A DNA stretch of 64,000 nt from Leadbetterella sp040829825 (GCF_040829825.1 NZ_JBFOLH010000001.1), one strand, 5' to 3'. Positions 26,062 to 35,918 are shown, numbered from the stretch's first letter. Numbers and translations are program-made. Notes: a model not told the origin generated them from the sequence alone.

Positions 26062-27657
26062 ATGGTTGAGCACTTTGTATTTTACCTGGCCCTGGTGCTC
26101 GTCATCATTATTGCCATCATGCTGGCCAACAAGCTGAGAATAGCGTATCCTATTCTGCTAGTTATTGCCGGCCTGCTGGTCAGCTTTATACCGGGCATCC
26201 CGGTGATCACAATTGATCCTGAGCTGATCTTCATCATCTTCCTGCCGCCTCTCTTATACGAAGCCGCTTTCGCCGTTTCCTGGAAAGAGATGTGGAAGCT
26301 GCGACGCATCATCACCAGTTTTGCTTTCGTAGTGGTTTTCCTGACGGCCCTGTCGGTGGCCTTCGCCGCCAATGCCATTATCCCGGGCTTTTCACTGGCC
26401 CTGGGCTTTGTGCTGGGCGGCATCATTTCTCCTCCTGACGCCGTTAGTGCCGGGGCCATTCTGAAGTTTGTAAAAATTCCGAAAAACCTGTCTACGGTTT
26501 TAGAAGGCGAAAGCCTCTTCAATGATGCCTCTTCGCTGATCATCTTCCGCTTCGCCATGGTGGCCGTGGCTACCGGCCAGTTTGTATGGCAGGATGCCGC
26601 CCTGAGCTTCGGCTGGATGGTAACGGGGGGCGTAGGTATAGGCATTTTACTGGCTTTTATCTTCCTGGAAGTTCACCGGTTTTTTCCTACTGACGTGAAT
26701 ATGGACACCATTCTCAGCCTGGTAGCTCCTTACCTGATGTATATTGTGGCCGAAGAAGTGCATGCCTCGGGCGTGCTCGCCGTGGTAAGCGGCGGCCTGT
26801 TTCTTTCGGTCAGGAGACACCAGTTTCTCCGTACCTCTGAAGCGCGTTTAAAAGGGGCCAATGTCTGGGAAAGCTTTGCTTTCCTGATTAACGGTATCGT
26901 CTTCCTGCTGATCGGCCTTGATCTCACCGAGATCATGCAGGGGCTGGCCGATGAAGGTGTCAGCTTGTATGAAGCGGTGAGCTACGGCCTGCTGATCACC
27001 GCCGTACTGGTCGCGGTACGGTTTTTAGCAGCCTTCGGTGCCGTTATAGTAACCCTCATCATGCGAAACTTCATCCGGGTGGCTTCCCGTGATCCCGGTA
27101 TGAAAGCGCCGCTGATCCTGGGCTGGACGGGCATGCGCGGGGTGGTTTCCCTGGCTGCCGCCCTGTCTATTCCTCTGCAGATGGATAACGGGCAGTCCTT
27201 TCCCCACCGTCACCTCATCCTGTTTATCACCTTTGTGGTGATCCTGGTTACCCTGATCGTGCAGGGCTTAACCCTGCCCGCTTTGATCAGGAAGTTAAAA
27301 TATTCAGACCTGCAGGATGCCTACCTTTCGGAAGAAGAAGCACAAAACCTGCTGAAAAAGGGGATGCGCGAAGCGGCTTTCAGCTACCTGCACGAAAACC
27401 ACCGTGACAAAAAAGCGGAAAACGAATATTTCCGGCAGCTGATGGACCGCTGGGAACAGGAAGGCCCGGCCGCTTCAATGCACGGGGTTTCTGACCCGGC
27501 CCGGGCCATCTGCTTCGAAGTGCTGGAAGAGCAACGGAGATGGCTGCGGGAGGAAAATAAAAATAACCCGAAAATAGACGAAGAGCTGGTAAGGCTGCAC
27601 CTGCTGAAGCTGGACCTGGAGGAAGAACGCCTGAGAATCGGGCAACATCTATCGTAA
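26062..27657 (+). CDS. Na+/H+ antiporter, CPA1 (NhaP-like) family
   Basis: 531 residues: about twelve hydrophobic segments in the first ~410 residues and a ~115-residue charged cytoplasmic tail. Family motifs: FLPPLLYEAAF, GGIISPPDAVSAGAIL, LEGESLFNDASSLIIF and GWTGMRGVVSLAAALSIP. It exchanges protons for Na+ (or K+) across the inner membrane in pH and salt homeostasis. Close relatives act in the same way in many Bacteroidota. Cation specificity cannot be read from sequence. Confidence 0.95.
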   Translation: MVEHFVFYLALVLVIIIAIMLANKLRIAYPILLVIAGLLVSFIPGIPVITIDPELIFIIFLPPLLYEAAFAVSWKEMWKLRRIITSFAFVVVFLTALSVAFAANAIIPGFSLALGFVLGGIISPPDAVSAGAILKFVKIPKNLSTVLEGESLFNDASSLIIFRFAMVAVATGQFVWQDAALSFGWMVTGGVGIGILLAFIFLEVHRFFPTDVNMDTILSLVAPYLMYIVAEEVHASGVLAVVSGGLFLSVRRHQFLRTSEARLKGANVWESFAFLINGIVFLLIGLDLTEIMQGLADEGVSLYEAVSYGLLITAVLVAVRFLAAFGAVIVTLIMRNFIRVASRDPGMKAPLILGWTGMRGVVSLAAALSIPLQMDNGQSFPHRHLILFITFVVILVTLIVQGLTLPALIRKLKYSDLQDAYLSEEEAQNLLKKGMREAAFSYLHENHRDKKAENEYFRQLMDRWEQEGPAASMHGVSDPARAICFEVLEEQRRWLREENKNNPKIDEELVRLHLLKLDLEEERLRIGQHLS

Positions 27658-27673
27658 ACTAATCCGGAAAATA

Positions 27674-28768
27674 TTGAAAAAAATGATCTTTACTATCACA
27701 GGCCTGATCGTACTGCTGGCAGCAGCCGTATGGATTTTTATGCAGCAGCCCATGTTCGGTAAGCTGCCCGAAGGCAGCCGCCTGGAAAGAATCAGGCAAT
27801 CGCCCCATTACAAAAACGGGCAATTTCAAAACCAGTCTCCCACCCAAATGCTGGTAAGCGATAAATCAAAAGTACGCGCCTTGTGGGATTTCATGTTTAT
27901 CCGGGTAAAAGACCTGCGCCCCTCACAAAAGCTGCCCGCCGTTAAAACCGATCTGAAAAACCTGGACCGCAACGAAGACCTGGTGGTCTGGATGGGCCAT
28001 TCTTCTCTTTACCTGCAAATTAACGGGAAACGCATCCTGACAGACCCTGTGCTGGTTTCCGCATCGCCGGTGGCGTTTGTGAACAAAGCCTATCCGGGAA
28101 CCGGCATTTACCGGCCGGATGACATGCCTGATATAGACTACCTCCTGATCACGCACGACCACTGGGATCACCTTGACTACAAAACCATGCTCAACCTGAA
28201 AGGCCGCACGGGAAAGGTGATCTGTCCGCTGGGAGTAGGCGCCCACCTGGAATACTGGGGATTTGACCCGGCCATTATTACCGAGCTCGACTGGAACGAA
28301 GACGTTCAGCTGGAAGGCGGTATTCACCTTACCGCCTTGCCGGCCCGGCATTTTTCAGGAAGAGGAATAAGCTCCAACCATTCGCTCTGGGCGGGGTATA
28401 TGCTGCAAAGCGCCCTGGGCAACATCTATTTATCAGGCGACACCGGCTACGACAGCCACTTCCGGAAAATCAAAGAGCAGTTTGGCACCATTGACCTGGC
28501 CATTATGGAAAACGGCCAGTACAATGAAGACTGGAAATACATTCACCTTATCCCGGAAGACCTGGTAAAAGCCGTTGAAGAGCTGAAGCCGGCGAAGCTG
28601 ATGACGGTACATAATTCCAAATATGCCCTGGCGAGGCATCCCTGGTACGAACCGCTGGATAAAATATACGAAGCCTCGGCTCAGCATCAGTTTCCGCTGA
28701 TCACGCCCAGGATAGGAGAACCGGTCAGGCTGAAAGACAGCACACAGACCTTCTCAAAATGGTGGTAG
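27674..28768 (+). CDS. MBL-fold metal-dependent hydrolase (NAPE-PLD/UlaG-like)
   Basis: 364 residues, starting at TTG (MKK...) or at the ATG at 27683. One N-terminal membrane segment (IFTITGLIVLLAAAVWIFM) anchors the protein. The metallo-beta-lactamase metal site is complete: THDHWDH, ARHFSGRG, YLSGDTGYD and TVHNSKYAL. The overall layout (WMGHSSLYLQINGKRILTDP) matches the family containing NAPE-phospholipase D and L-ascorbate-6-phosphate lactonase. A phospholipid substrate is plausible for an anchored enzyme but not shown. It sits 16 bp after the antiporter gene and is likely co-transcribed. Confidence 0.93.
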   Translation: MKKMIFTITGLIVLLAAAVWIFMQQPMFGKLPEGSRLERIRQSPHYKNGQFQNQSPTQMLVSDKSKVRALWDFMFIRVKDLRPSQKLPAVKTDLKNLDRNEDLVVWMGHSSLYLQINGKRILTDPVLVSASPVAFVNKAYPGTGIYRPDDMPDIDYLLITHDHWDHLDYKTMLNLKGRTGKVICPLGVGAHLEYWGFDPAIITELDWNEDVQLEGGIHLTALPARHFSGRGISSNHSLWAGYMLQSALGNIYLSGDTGYDSHFRKIKEQFGTIDLAIMENGQYNEDWKYIHLIPEDLVKAVEELKPAKLMTVHNSKYALARHPWYEPLDKIYEASAQHQFPLITPRIGEPVRLKDSTQTFSKWW

Positions 28769-28847
28769 AATAGACAGGGATCGTATTGCGGGAAGAAAAA
28801 AGTTAAAATTTAAACCCCGGTGGAGAATAGATTTCCGGGTGATCACG

Positions 28848-28855
28848 TATTTTTG
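28848..28855 (+). promoter_or_regulatory. -7 element for small basic protein gene
   Basis: TATTTTTG matches TAnnTTTG. Transcription would begin near 28861, on the first ATG, which favours translation from the second ATG at 28876. Confidence 0.4.
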
Positions 28856-28860
28856 GGAAA

Positions 28861-29067
28861 ATGTACAGCACAGACATGGCAAAAAAAAAGAAAGAACCGG
28901 CAGAGCTGCCCAAAGTACACAAGGAATTAAAAGGCTTTGATGTACGGATCAATTCTTTCGGGGAAATCCAGATGTCTTACGATATTGAAAAGCTCAACGA
29001 TTTCCTGAACGAGAAGATCGACGACAAAAAGCTGAAGCACCTGAAAGACGAGAAGCCGCGCGAATAA
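28861..29067 (+). CDS. Small charged protein of unknown function
   Basis: 68 residues from the first ATG, or 63 from the ATG at 28876 (MAKKKKEPAELP), which the promoter position favours. It is rich in Lys, Glu and Asp, with a central beta-like segment (GFDVRINSFGEIQMSYDIEKLNDFLNE split by hydrophobics) and a basic C-terminus (DDKKLKHLKDEKPRE). No signal peptide or membrane segment, so cytoplasmic. The regular hydrophobic spacing and a promoter of its own argue that it is a real gene. Not recognised. Confidence 0.78.
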   Translation: MYSTDMAKKKKEPAELPKVHKELKGFDVRINSFGEIQMSYDIEKLNDFLNEKIDDKKLKHLKDEKPRE

Positions 29068-29116
29068 AGGAGCGGCAAAATATTTCTGAAGATTAACCTT
29101 AAATAACAAATATTCT

Positions 29117-29944
29117 ATGAACAGACGTCAATTTATACAAACCGGAGCCGCATTTTCAGCAATGGCAACCGCCGGTTTACAAGGCTTTGCCGCTAAGAAA
29201 AACGATTTCGGATGCCAGCTTTACAGCGTACGCGACAAGATGCCCAAAGACCCTATCGGTACCATGCGCGCCCTGGCTTCCATGGGGTATACCCAGTTTG
29301 AGTCGTTCTCCAAAGACCCCTACTGGGGCATGAGCGCGGCGGAAGCAAAAAAATTCTTCAAAGAGATCGGTGTAGACCTGGTGAGCACGCACATGGGCCT
29401 GCCCGACATCACCGAAGCCTCTGCCGAAAAGGCGAAAGAAGTAGGCCTGAAATACCTGATAACACCGTATATCGGGCCTCAGAAGTCGGAAGACGAGTGG
29501 AAAAAAAGGGCTGACGATTTCAATAAAGCCGGCGAGCTTTGTAAAAAATACGGCCTGAAATTCGGCTACCACAACCACGGCTATTCTTTTGAAACCAAAG
29601 ACGGGGTAAAAGGACAAGACATTCTCCTGGCCAACACCGATCCGAAGCTGGTGGTTTTTGAGCTCGACATCTACTGGGCGGAAGTAGCCGGCGAAAACAG
29701 CATACAGCACTTTGAAAAGCATGCCGGCCGTTATGAGCTTTGCCACGTTAAGCAGCTGGTTACGCGTGATCCTAAACCGGCCCAGGGCGTTCTTACCACC
29801 GGCTTACTGGACTACTCGGCCATCCTGAAAGCCGCCAAAAAAAGCGGTGTGAAATACTTTATGGTAGAGCAGGAGCAATATGCCGGCGACTCTATGGATG
29901 CCATGAAAGAAAACGCGGCGTATATGAAAGGACTGAAGATATAG
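29117..29944 (+). CDS. Tat-exported sugar phosphate isomerase/epimerase-like TIM barrel
   Basis: 275 residues, a paralogue of the gene at 15749. The twin-arginine motif (NRRQFIQTG) and an Ala-rich signal end (GFAAKK) direct it to the periplasm, here without a lipobox. Metal-site residues are conserved: FGYHNHGYSF, VVFELDIYWAEVAG, ELCHVKQL, FMVEQEQY. It probably isomerises an exported sugar or keto-sugar. Encoded alone; the gene before it is the small charged protein, 49 bp upstream. Confidence 0.93.
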   Translation: MNRRQFIQTGAAFSAMATAGLQGFAAKKNDFGCQLYSVRDKMPKDPIGTMRALASMGYTQFESFSKDPYWGMSAAEAKKFFKEIGVDLVSTHMGLPDITEASAEKAKEVGLKYLITPYIGPQKSEDEWKKRADDFNKAGELCKKYGLKFGYHNHGYSFETKDGVKGQDILLANTDPKLVVFELDIYWAEVAGENSIQHFEKHAGRYELCHVKQLVTRDPKPAQGVLTTGLLDYSAILKAAKKSGVKYFMVEQEQYAGDSMDAMKENAAYMKGLKI

Positions 29945-29947
29945 CAC

Positions 29948-30008
29948 CGGGGTCAGACCCCGTTACCGGCTACACCCGAACCGGCATGCCATAAGCGCCG
30001 GTTCGGGT
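29948..30008 (+). terminator. Two consecutive hairpins after TIM-barrel gene
   Basis: CGGGGTC-A-GACCCCG (29948-29962) is a perfect palindrome with a one-base centre, directly followed by a 12-bp stem ACCCGAACCGGC (29974-29985) with 29997-30008, whose loop contains the palindrome GGCATGCC. No long T-tract. Probable terminator region. Confidence 0.55.
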
Positions 30009-30090
30009 ATAGCTAAAACAAGCTGCAGCCCGGAACCCGGCACACACCCCGGCCCGGCCAGAAATTCCCTCAACAAAACATCTGCACATT

Positions 30091-30960
30091 TTGAAAAAGA
30101 TCCTCGCTTATCTCCGGGAAAACCTGGAGATCACCACCCGCGAAGCCCGGAGCACCCTGGCTTTCCTGGCAGCCGCCCTGTTCTGTACCGGCATTTATAT
30201 CACCGTTAGTTTCCTGACCCGCTCGCAGCATATCCGCTACACCATAGAGCAATATGCGGCTGAAGCTCCGCCCGACAGGGAAGAAGCCCCTCCTCCGGCA
30301 CAGAAAAAAGAAAAATTCAGGTTTGACCCTAACACGGCCAGCCTTGAGCAGCTGACCCGCCTCGGCATTCCCGCCCGCACGGCCGCCATCATTCTCAACT
30401 ACCGCAGCAAAGGCGGAAAATTCAGGCACAAAGAAGACCTCCAGAAAATCTATTCCCTGAAGCCGGAAGTATACGCTGAGCTGGAAAGCTGGATAAGCCT
30501 GCCGGTAAAAGCCGATACCGGGGCACGAAAAAAACAGGAGAAATACGACACAGGTAAAGCTGGGGCAGAAAAAGCCCCGCCGTTTGACATCAACACGGCA
30601 GACACCACCGCTCTGAAAAACCTGCGGGGCATTGGCAGCGTGCTGGCTTCGCGCATTATCCGCTTCCGCGATGCGCTGGGCGGCTTTCATTCTCCGGAAC
30701 AGCTGGACGAAACCTACGGAATTCCGCCGGATGTTCTGGCCACCCTCAAAAAAGCCGTGGTGATCGGTTCACCGGTCAGCCGTATCCCGGTTAATGAAGC
30801 TGAAAACCTCCGGCATCCCTACCTGAAAGCCCACCAGGCCAAAGCCATTCTGCTGTATCGCCGGCAGCACGGCCCGTTCCGGTCTGTGGAAGATCTCCGC
30901 CAGATCCGGCTGCTGGACGAAGAAACCATCCGAAAAATAGAACCTTATCTAAGCTTTTAG
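30091..30960 (+). CDS. Helix-hairpin-helix (ComEA-like) membrane-anchored protein
   Basis: 289 residues starting at TTG (MKKILAYL); no ATG gives the conserved N-terminus. One membrane segment (~23-45) is followed by a Pro/Glu-rich linker and three helix-hairpin-helix modules at about 85-140, 165-225 and 235-289, each with a FDPNTAS/FDINTAD-type start and LRGIGSVLASRII-type hairpin. ComEA proteins bind double-stranded DNA during uptake by competent cells; whether this one does cannot be told from sequence, as HhH proteins of this layout are also common in non-competent Bacteroidota. Confidence 0.9.
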   Translation: MKKILAYLRENLEITTREARSTLAFLAAALFCTGIYITVSFLTRSQHIRYTIEQYAAEAPPDREEAPPPAQKKEKFRFDPNTASLEQLTRLGIPARTAAIILNYRSKGGKFRHKEDLQKIYSLKPEVYAELESWISLPVKADTGARKKQEKYDTGKAGAEKAPPFDINTADTTALKNLRGIGSVLASRIIRFRDALGGFHSPEQLDETYGIPPDVLATLKKAVVIGSPVSRIPVNEAENLRHPYLKAHQAKAILLYRRQHGPFRSVEDLRQIRLLDEETIRKIEPYLSF

Positions 30961-31005
30961 ATATATTTACAGTCTAATGAATAAGAAGCAGGTCACCTGT
31001 ATGCT

Positions 31006-32622
31006 ATGAATACCTATACCGGAAACATTGTAAACATCTTTGACGACTCGGTCTTTTTCGGCACCCTTACCGTTCATGAAGGCCGGATCTTCGACATAAA
31101 AAAAACAGGAGAGGAAGATCCGGGTCACTCCTACTTCCTGCCGGGCTTTGTTGATGCGCATGTGCACATTGAAAGCTCGCTGCTGCCGCCGTCCCAGTTC
31201 GGGCGTATGGCCGTGGTGCACGGTACGGTAGCCACCGTATCTGATCCGCATGAAATTGCCAACGTGGTAGGTACCAGGGGCGTCAGCTACATGATAGAGA
31301 ACGGCGAATCTGTTCCCTTCAAATTCTTCTTCGGGGCACCTTCCTGCGTGCCGGCCACCGGTTTTGAAACTGCCGGCGCCGAAGTTACGGCACAGGATAT
31401 TGACCGGCTGCTGGCCGATGAGCGCGTGCTCTACCTAGCTGAAATGATGAACTTCCCGGGTGTCATTCACCAGGATGCCGGGGTAATGGAAAAGCTGGCC
31501 ATAGCCCGCAGGCATAAGAAGCCCGTTGACGGCCATGCGCCGGGCTTACGGCGGGAACAGGCTTCGGCTTATTTTTCTGCGGGAATCAGCACCGATCACG
31601 AATGCTTTACCCTGGAAGAGGCCGAAGAAAAATTAAAGCTGGGCGTGAAGATCCTGATCCGCGAAGGCAGCGCGGCCCGGAACTTTGATGCGCTCATTCC
31701 CCTGGCGGTCCGGCATTCGGAGCAAATGATGTTCTGCTCAGATGACAAGCACCCCGACGAGCTGCTCCTGGGCCATATTAACCTGCTGGTCAAAAGGGCC
31801 GTTGCCGCAGGAGTAAACCGCTTTGCCGCCTTCCGGATGGCCTCTGTTAACCCGGTAAGACATTATAACCTGCCCGTAGGCCTCCTGCGCGAGGGTGAGC
31901 TGGCCGATTTTATCGAAGTAGACAACCTGGACGATCTCCATATCCTGGCTACCTATATTAACGGGGAAAAAGTAGCGGAAAACGGGAAAACCCTGATCGG
32001 GTCAAAGGAGCCGGAGCTCATCAACCGTTTTTCGGCCAGCCCGGTCTCTGAAAAAGACCTGGCTGTGCAGGTAAAGCCCGGCGATACGCAGATGCGCGTG
32101 ATCCGGGTGCTTGACGGCCAGCTGATCACGGAGAAGCACATTGCCCCCCTGAGCGACATAGGAAAAGAAGACATCCTGAAAATGGTGGTGTATAACCGGT
32201 ATCACCCGGCTCCGCCGGCCGTGGCTTATATCCGGGGCTTCGGCCTGAAGCAGGGTGCGCTGGCCTCATCGGTAGCCCATGATTCGCATAATATTGTTGC
32301 CACGGGTACAGATGACAAGGCCATTGCCGAGGCCATTAACCTGGTGGTAAAAGAGAAAGGCGGGTTATCGGCTGTTTCAAAAGATAAAAAAATGGTGCTG
32401 CCGCTTCCTATCGCCGGGCTGATGAGCGCCAAAGACGGTTACCAGGTGGCGGAAGAATATACCCGGATAGACCGCTTTGCCCGTGAAGTGCTGGAATGCC
32501 GGCTGCGTTCACCCTTTATGAGCCTTTCTTTTATGGCGCTACTGGTGATTCCGTCCCTGAAGCTGAGCGATAAAGGACTGTTTGACGGGGATACGTTTGA
32601 ATTTACAGCGGTGAGCTTTTAA
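31006..32622 (+). CDS. ade: Adenine deaminase
   Basis: 538 residues, typical length. It deaminates adenine to hypoxanthine in purine salvage. Amidohydrolase metal site: GFVDAHVHIESSLL (HxH), VSDPHEIANVVG, then DGHAPGLRREQ and a second metal region STDHECFTLEEA; the C-terminal domain has the conserved SVAHDSHNIVATG and LPLPIAGLMS. The start at 31006 places 45 bp after the HhH gene. No other purine genes are adjacent. Confidence 0.96.
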   Translation: MNTYTGNIVNIFDDSVFFGTLTVHEGRIFDIKKTGEEDPGHSYFLPGFVDAHVHIESSLLPPSQFGRMAVVHGTVATVSDPHEIANVVGTRGVSYMIENGESVPFKFFFGAPSCVPATGFETAGAEVTAQDIDRLLADERVLYLAEMMNFPGVIHQDAGVMEKLAIARRHKKPVDGHAPGLRREQASAYFSAGISTDHECFTLEEAEEKLKLGVKILIREGSAARNFDALIPLAVRHSEQMMFCSDDKHPDELLLGHINLLVKRAVAAGVNRFAAFRMASVNPVRHYNLPVGLLREGELADFIEVDNLDDLHILATYINGEKVAENGKTLIGSKEPELINRFSASPVSEKDLAVQVKPGDTQMRVIRVLDGQLITEKHIAPLSDIGKEDILKMVVYNRYHPAPPAVAYIRGFGLKQGALASSVAHDSHNIVATGTDDKAIAEAINLVVKEKGGLSAVSKDKKMVLPLPIAGLMSAKDGYQVAEEYTRIDRFAREVLECRLRSPFMSLSFMALLVIPSLKLSDKGLFDGDTFEFTAVSF

Positions 32623-32668
32623 CGAGGCTTTTAACCGGGTTTTTAAAATTTTTAAACAACAATTACAG

Positions 32669-33052
32669 ATGACTATTCTTCCGGATACAAGAAATTACGG
32701 CATGCTGCTCCTGAGGATCTGCACCGCCCTGATCCTGACCGTACACGGTGTGACAGGAATGCTGGAGGACGGCCTGAGCGGTTTCGGTTCCTACCTCGAA
32801 AGCCAGGGTTTTGGTCTCCTGGGCCTGCCCCTGGCATGGATCATAAAGCTCTCACACGTGGTGGCCGCCGCCAGTATTCTTACCAGGAAATGGGTAATGT
32901 GGCCCGTTCTGCTGACCATAATCATCCTGGTGGCCGGCATTTTTATGGTCCACCTGCCTAACGGCTGGTTTGTGGTGGGCGGCGGTTTTAATGGCATCGA
33001 GTTTAACCTCCTGCTTATCAGTGCGCTGGCGGCTATCCTGTATGACCGTTAA
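32669..33052 (+). CDS. DoxX family membrane protein
   Basis: 127 residues with four hydrophobic segments and the family signatures LLLRICTALILTVHG near the N-terminus and NGIEFNLLLISALAAIL near the end. DoxX-like proteins are small inner-membrane proteins linked to redox and sulfur stress in other bacteria; function here unknown. Its TAA stop overlaps the stop of polA on the opposite strand in the palindrome TTAA (33049-33052). Confidence 0.9.
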   Translation: MTILPDTRNYGMLLLRICTALILTVHGVTGMLEDGLSGFGSYLESQGFGLLGLPLAWIIKLSHVVAAASILTRKWVMWPVLLTIIILVAGIFMVHLPNGWFVVGGGFNGIEFNLLLISALAAILYDR

Positions 33053-35841
33053 TGGGCTTCCAGCCAGTTTTTCCCGATGCCTATGCCTGTTTCTACCTTT
33101 ACATTCAGCGGAATGGCATTGACCATATAGTAGTCAATTTTCTCTTTCAGAAGATCTATTTCGGAAAGATGCGCATCAAACACCAATTCGTCATGCACCT
33201 GCAGGATCATCTTTGATTTCAGGTTTTCGGCCTTCATAAACCGGTGGATATCGATCATAGCCACCTTGATCATATCGGCTGCAGAGCCCTGTATCGGCGC
33301 ATTAATGGCGTTTCGTTCGGCAAAGCCGCGGTTGGTCTGGTTCCGGGAGTTGATATCGCGCAGGTAGCGCCTTCTTCCCAGTATGGTTTCCACATACTCC
33401 TGCTCACGGGCCAACTGCACGGTATCGTCCATATACGATTTTACACGCGGAAACTGCTCAAAATACGAATCAATGATGGCTTTGGCCTCGGTTCGGGCAA
33501 TACCCAGGCGCTGGGCCAGTCCGAAAGCCGAAATACCGTAAATAATACCGAAGTTGACCATCTTGGCCTTCCGCCGCATCTCGGGCGTTACCGCATCCGG
33601 AGCCACCCCGAAAACCCTGGAGGCTGTAGCGGCGTGAATATCCATTCCTTTCTCAAAGGCGTCAATCATTCCTTCATCGCGGCTGAAGGAGGCCATGATC
33701 CGGAGCTCGATCTGCGAGTAGTCGGCCGACAGGATCACAAATTCATCTCCACCGGCAATAAACGCCTTCCTGATCTCCCGTCCGCGCTCGGTACGGATAG
33801 GAATATTCTGCAGGTTGGGATTGGTGCTGCTGAGCCGTCCCGTAGCAGCTACGGCCTGGTTATACGTGGTATGCACCCGGCCCGTACGTTTTGAGATCAG
33901 GGCAGGCAAAGCATCCACATAGGTGCTTTTCAATTTGCTCAGCTCCCTGAAGTCCAGGATCTTTCTTACAATTTCGTGCTGGGCTTCATAATTCAGCAGG
34001 ATGTCCTCACCGGTAGCATACTGGCCCGTGGGGGTCTTCTTGGGCTTTTCATCGATCTTCATTTTCTCAAAAAGAATCTCGCCCAGCTGCTTCGGTGACC
34101 CCACGTTAAACTCCATACCGGCCAGCAGGAAGATCTCTTCCTGGGTTTTCACCAGGTCTTTCTGCAACTGGCCCGAGAGATCGTGCAGCGCGGTCACGTC
34201 GAGCTTCACGCCGGTGCGCTCCATATCGCTCAGTACGGTCACCAGGGGCATTTCTACTTCCATCAGCAGCTTTTCCTGCTCGGTCTTTTTGATCTCTTTG
34301 TCGAGCACATGCTTCAGCTGAAGGGTAACGTCGGCATCTTCGGCGGCATATTCCCTGATCAGCTCCAGGGGCACGTCGCGCATGCTGATCTGCTTTTTCC
34401 CTTTACCGATCAGCTCTTCAATAGGAATAGGCTCATAATGCAGGTAGGTTTCCGACAGGTAATCCATGCCGTGCCGCTGATCGGGCTCCAGGATATAATG
34501 CGCCAGCATGGTATCGTACATCTCTCCTTTCACGCTTATCCCGTAATTGGCCAGTATGGTCAGGTCGTATTTAATGTTCTGCGCTACTTTCCGGATATTT
34601 TTATTCTCGAACAAAGGCCTGAATTCGTTCAGAACCGCCTGGGCTTCTTCAAAACGGGGCGGCAGCGGGATGTAATACGCCTCCCGGGGCCGGTAAGCAA
34701 ACGATAAGCCCACGATGCTCGCATCCAGCGCTTCAATGTCGGTTGTTTCCGTATCAAAGCAGACTTCTTCCTGCACCATGAGGTATTCCATCAGCTCGGC
34801 CCGCTCTTCAGGACTCTGGATCAGGTAATACTCGTGCACCACATCGTTGATGTTCTTTTTCGAGCTCAGCTTTACTTCTTCCGTCTTTTCTTCCTCACCA
34901 AAAAGCGACATCTGGCTGCTTTCCGGCTGGCGGGCCCTGGGCTTCTCGGTATCGGTTACTTCTCCTGCCGACTTAAAAATCCGGGCTTTGAGGGTTCTGA
35001 ATTCCAGCTCGTCGAGCAGGTCGGCCAGCTCCTGCCCGTATTCCTCGTGCAGAATGTATCGTTCTTCCTCAAAAGCAACCGGCACATCGGTGTCGATTTT
35101 CGCCAGCCATTTGGACATCAAGGCGCTCTCGCGGCCGGCTTTTATTTTTTCACCCAGCTTGCCGGGCACCTTGTCGGCATTCTCCACCACTCCTTCCAAC
35201 GTATCGTATTTTTCGAGCAGCTTTACGGCGGTCTTCTCCCCTACACCCGGGATACCCGGGATATTGTCTACCTTATCTCCCATCAGGCCCAGCACATCTA
35301 CCACCTGGTCTACCCGCTGAATGCCCCAGCGTTCCAGCACCTGCGGCACACCCATCACCTCTACCCCGTTCCCCAGGAACGCCGGCTTATAGAGAAAAAC
35401 ATTTTCATTCACCAGCTGCCCGTAGTCTTTATCGGGCGTATACATGTACACCTCGAACTCGTCTTTCGGCGCTTTGTGAGCCAGCGTGCCTATGACGTCA
35501 TCGGCTTCGTAGCCGTCCATCTCAATGCAGGGCAGGTGCATGCTGTGCACCAGCCGCTTGATGTAGGGCACAGCCGTAGTGATATCTTCGGGCTGCTCTT
35601 CACGATGGGCTTTGTATTCCACGTATTCCTTATGCCGGAACGTGGGGGCCTTGGTATCAAAGCAAACCACCAGGTGCGTTGGCTTTTCCTTTCTGATCAC
35701 CTCCAGCAGGGTATTGGTAAAGCCGAATATCGGCCCCGTATTGAGCCCTTTCGAGCTTATCCTCGGGTTTTTGGCAAATGCAAAGTGGGCCCGGTAGATC
35801 AGCGCATAGGCATCGAGCAGGAAAAGTTTTTTGGTTCGCAT
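33049..35841 (-). CDS. polA: DNA polymerase I
   Basis: 930 residues, full length with three active parts. The 5'-3' exonuclease domain (~1-290) has LLDAYALIYRAHFAF and the helix-hairpin-helix GIPGVGEKTAVKLL. The 3'-5' exonuclease (~340-530) keeps all catalytic motifs: FDTETTD, NIKYDL and YAAEDAD, so proofreading is intact. The polymerase domain has ADYSQIELRI, RRKAKMVNFGIIYG and QVHDEL. It fills gaps in replication and repair. The gene is divergent from a glycosyltransferase gene and convergent with, and overlapping, the DoxX gene. Confidence 0.98.
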   Translation of the reverse strand: MRTKKLFLLDAYALIYRAHFAFAKNPRISSKGLNTGPIFGFTNTLLEVIRKEKPTHLVVCFDTKAPTFRHKEYVEYKAHREEQPEDITTAVPYIKRLVHSMHLPCIEMDGYEADDVIGTLAHKAPKDEFEVYMYTPDKDYGQLVNENVFLYKPAFLGNGVEVMGVPQVLERWGIQRVDQVVDVLGLMGDKVDNIPGIPGVGEKTAVKLLEKYDTLEGVVENADKVPGKLGEKIKAGRESALMSKWLAKIDTDVPVAFEEERYILHEEYGQELADLLDELEFRTLKARIFKSAGEVTDTEKPRARQPESSQMSLFGEEEKTEEVKLSSKKNINDVVHEYYLIQSPEERAELMEYLMVQEEVCFDTETTDIEALDASIVGLSFAYRPREAYYIPLPPRFEEAQAVLNEFRPLFENKNIRKVAQNIKYDLTILANYGISVKGEMYDTMLAHYILEPDQRHGMDYLSETYLHYEPIPIEELIGKGKKQISMRDVPLELIREYAAEDADVTLQLKHVLDKEIKKTEQEKLLMEVEMPLVTVLSDMERTGVKLDVTALHDLSGQLQKDLVKTQEEIFLLAGMEFNVGSPKQLGEILFEKMKIDEKPKKTPTGQYATGEDILLNYEAQHEIVRKILDFRELSKLKSTYVDALPALISKRTGRVHTTYNQAVAATGRLSSTNPNLQNIPIRTERGREIRKAFIAGGDEFVILSADYSQIELRIMASFSRDEGMIDAFEKGMDIHAATASRVFGVAPDAVTPEMRRKAKMVNFGIIYGISAFGLAQRLGIARTEAKAIIDSYFEQFPRVKSYMDDTVQLAREQEYVETILGRRRYLRDINSRNQTNRGFAERNAINAPIQGSAADMIKVAMIDIHRFMKAENLKSKMILQVHDELVFDAHLSEIDLLKEKIDYYMVNAIPLNVKVETGIGIGKNWLEAH

Positions 35842-35918
35842 CAGAGTTATAATTGGAAATCAAAAGTCGGGAAAAATATCTTCTTGCGCAAGCCGGCGGC
35901 CGCTATGCGCACGAATAC

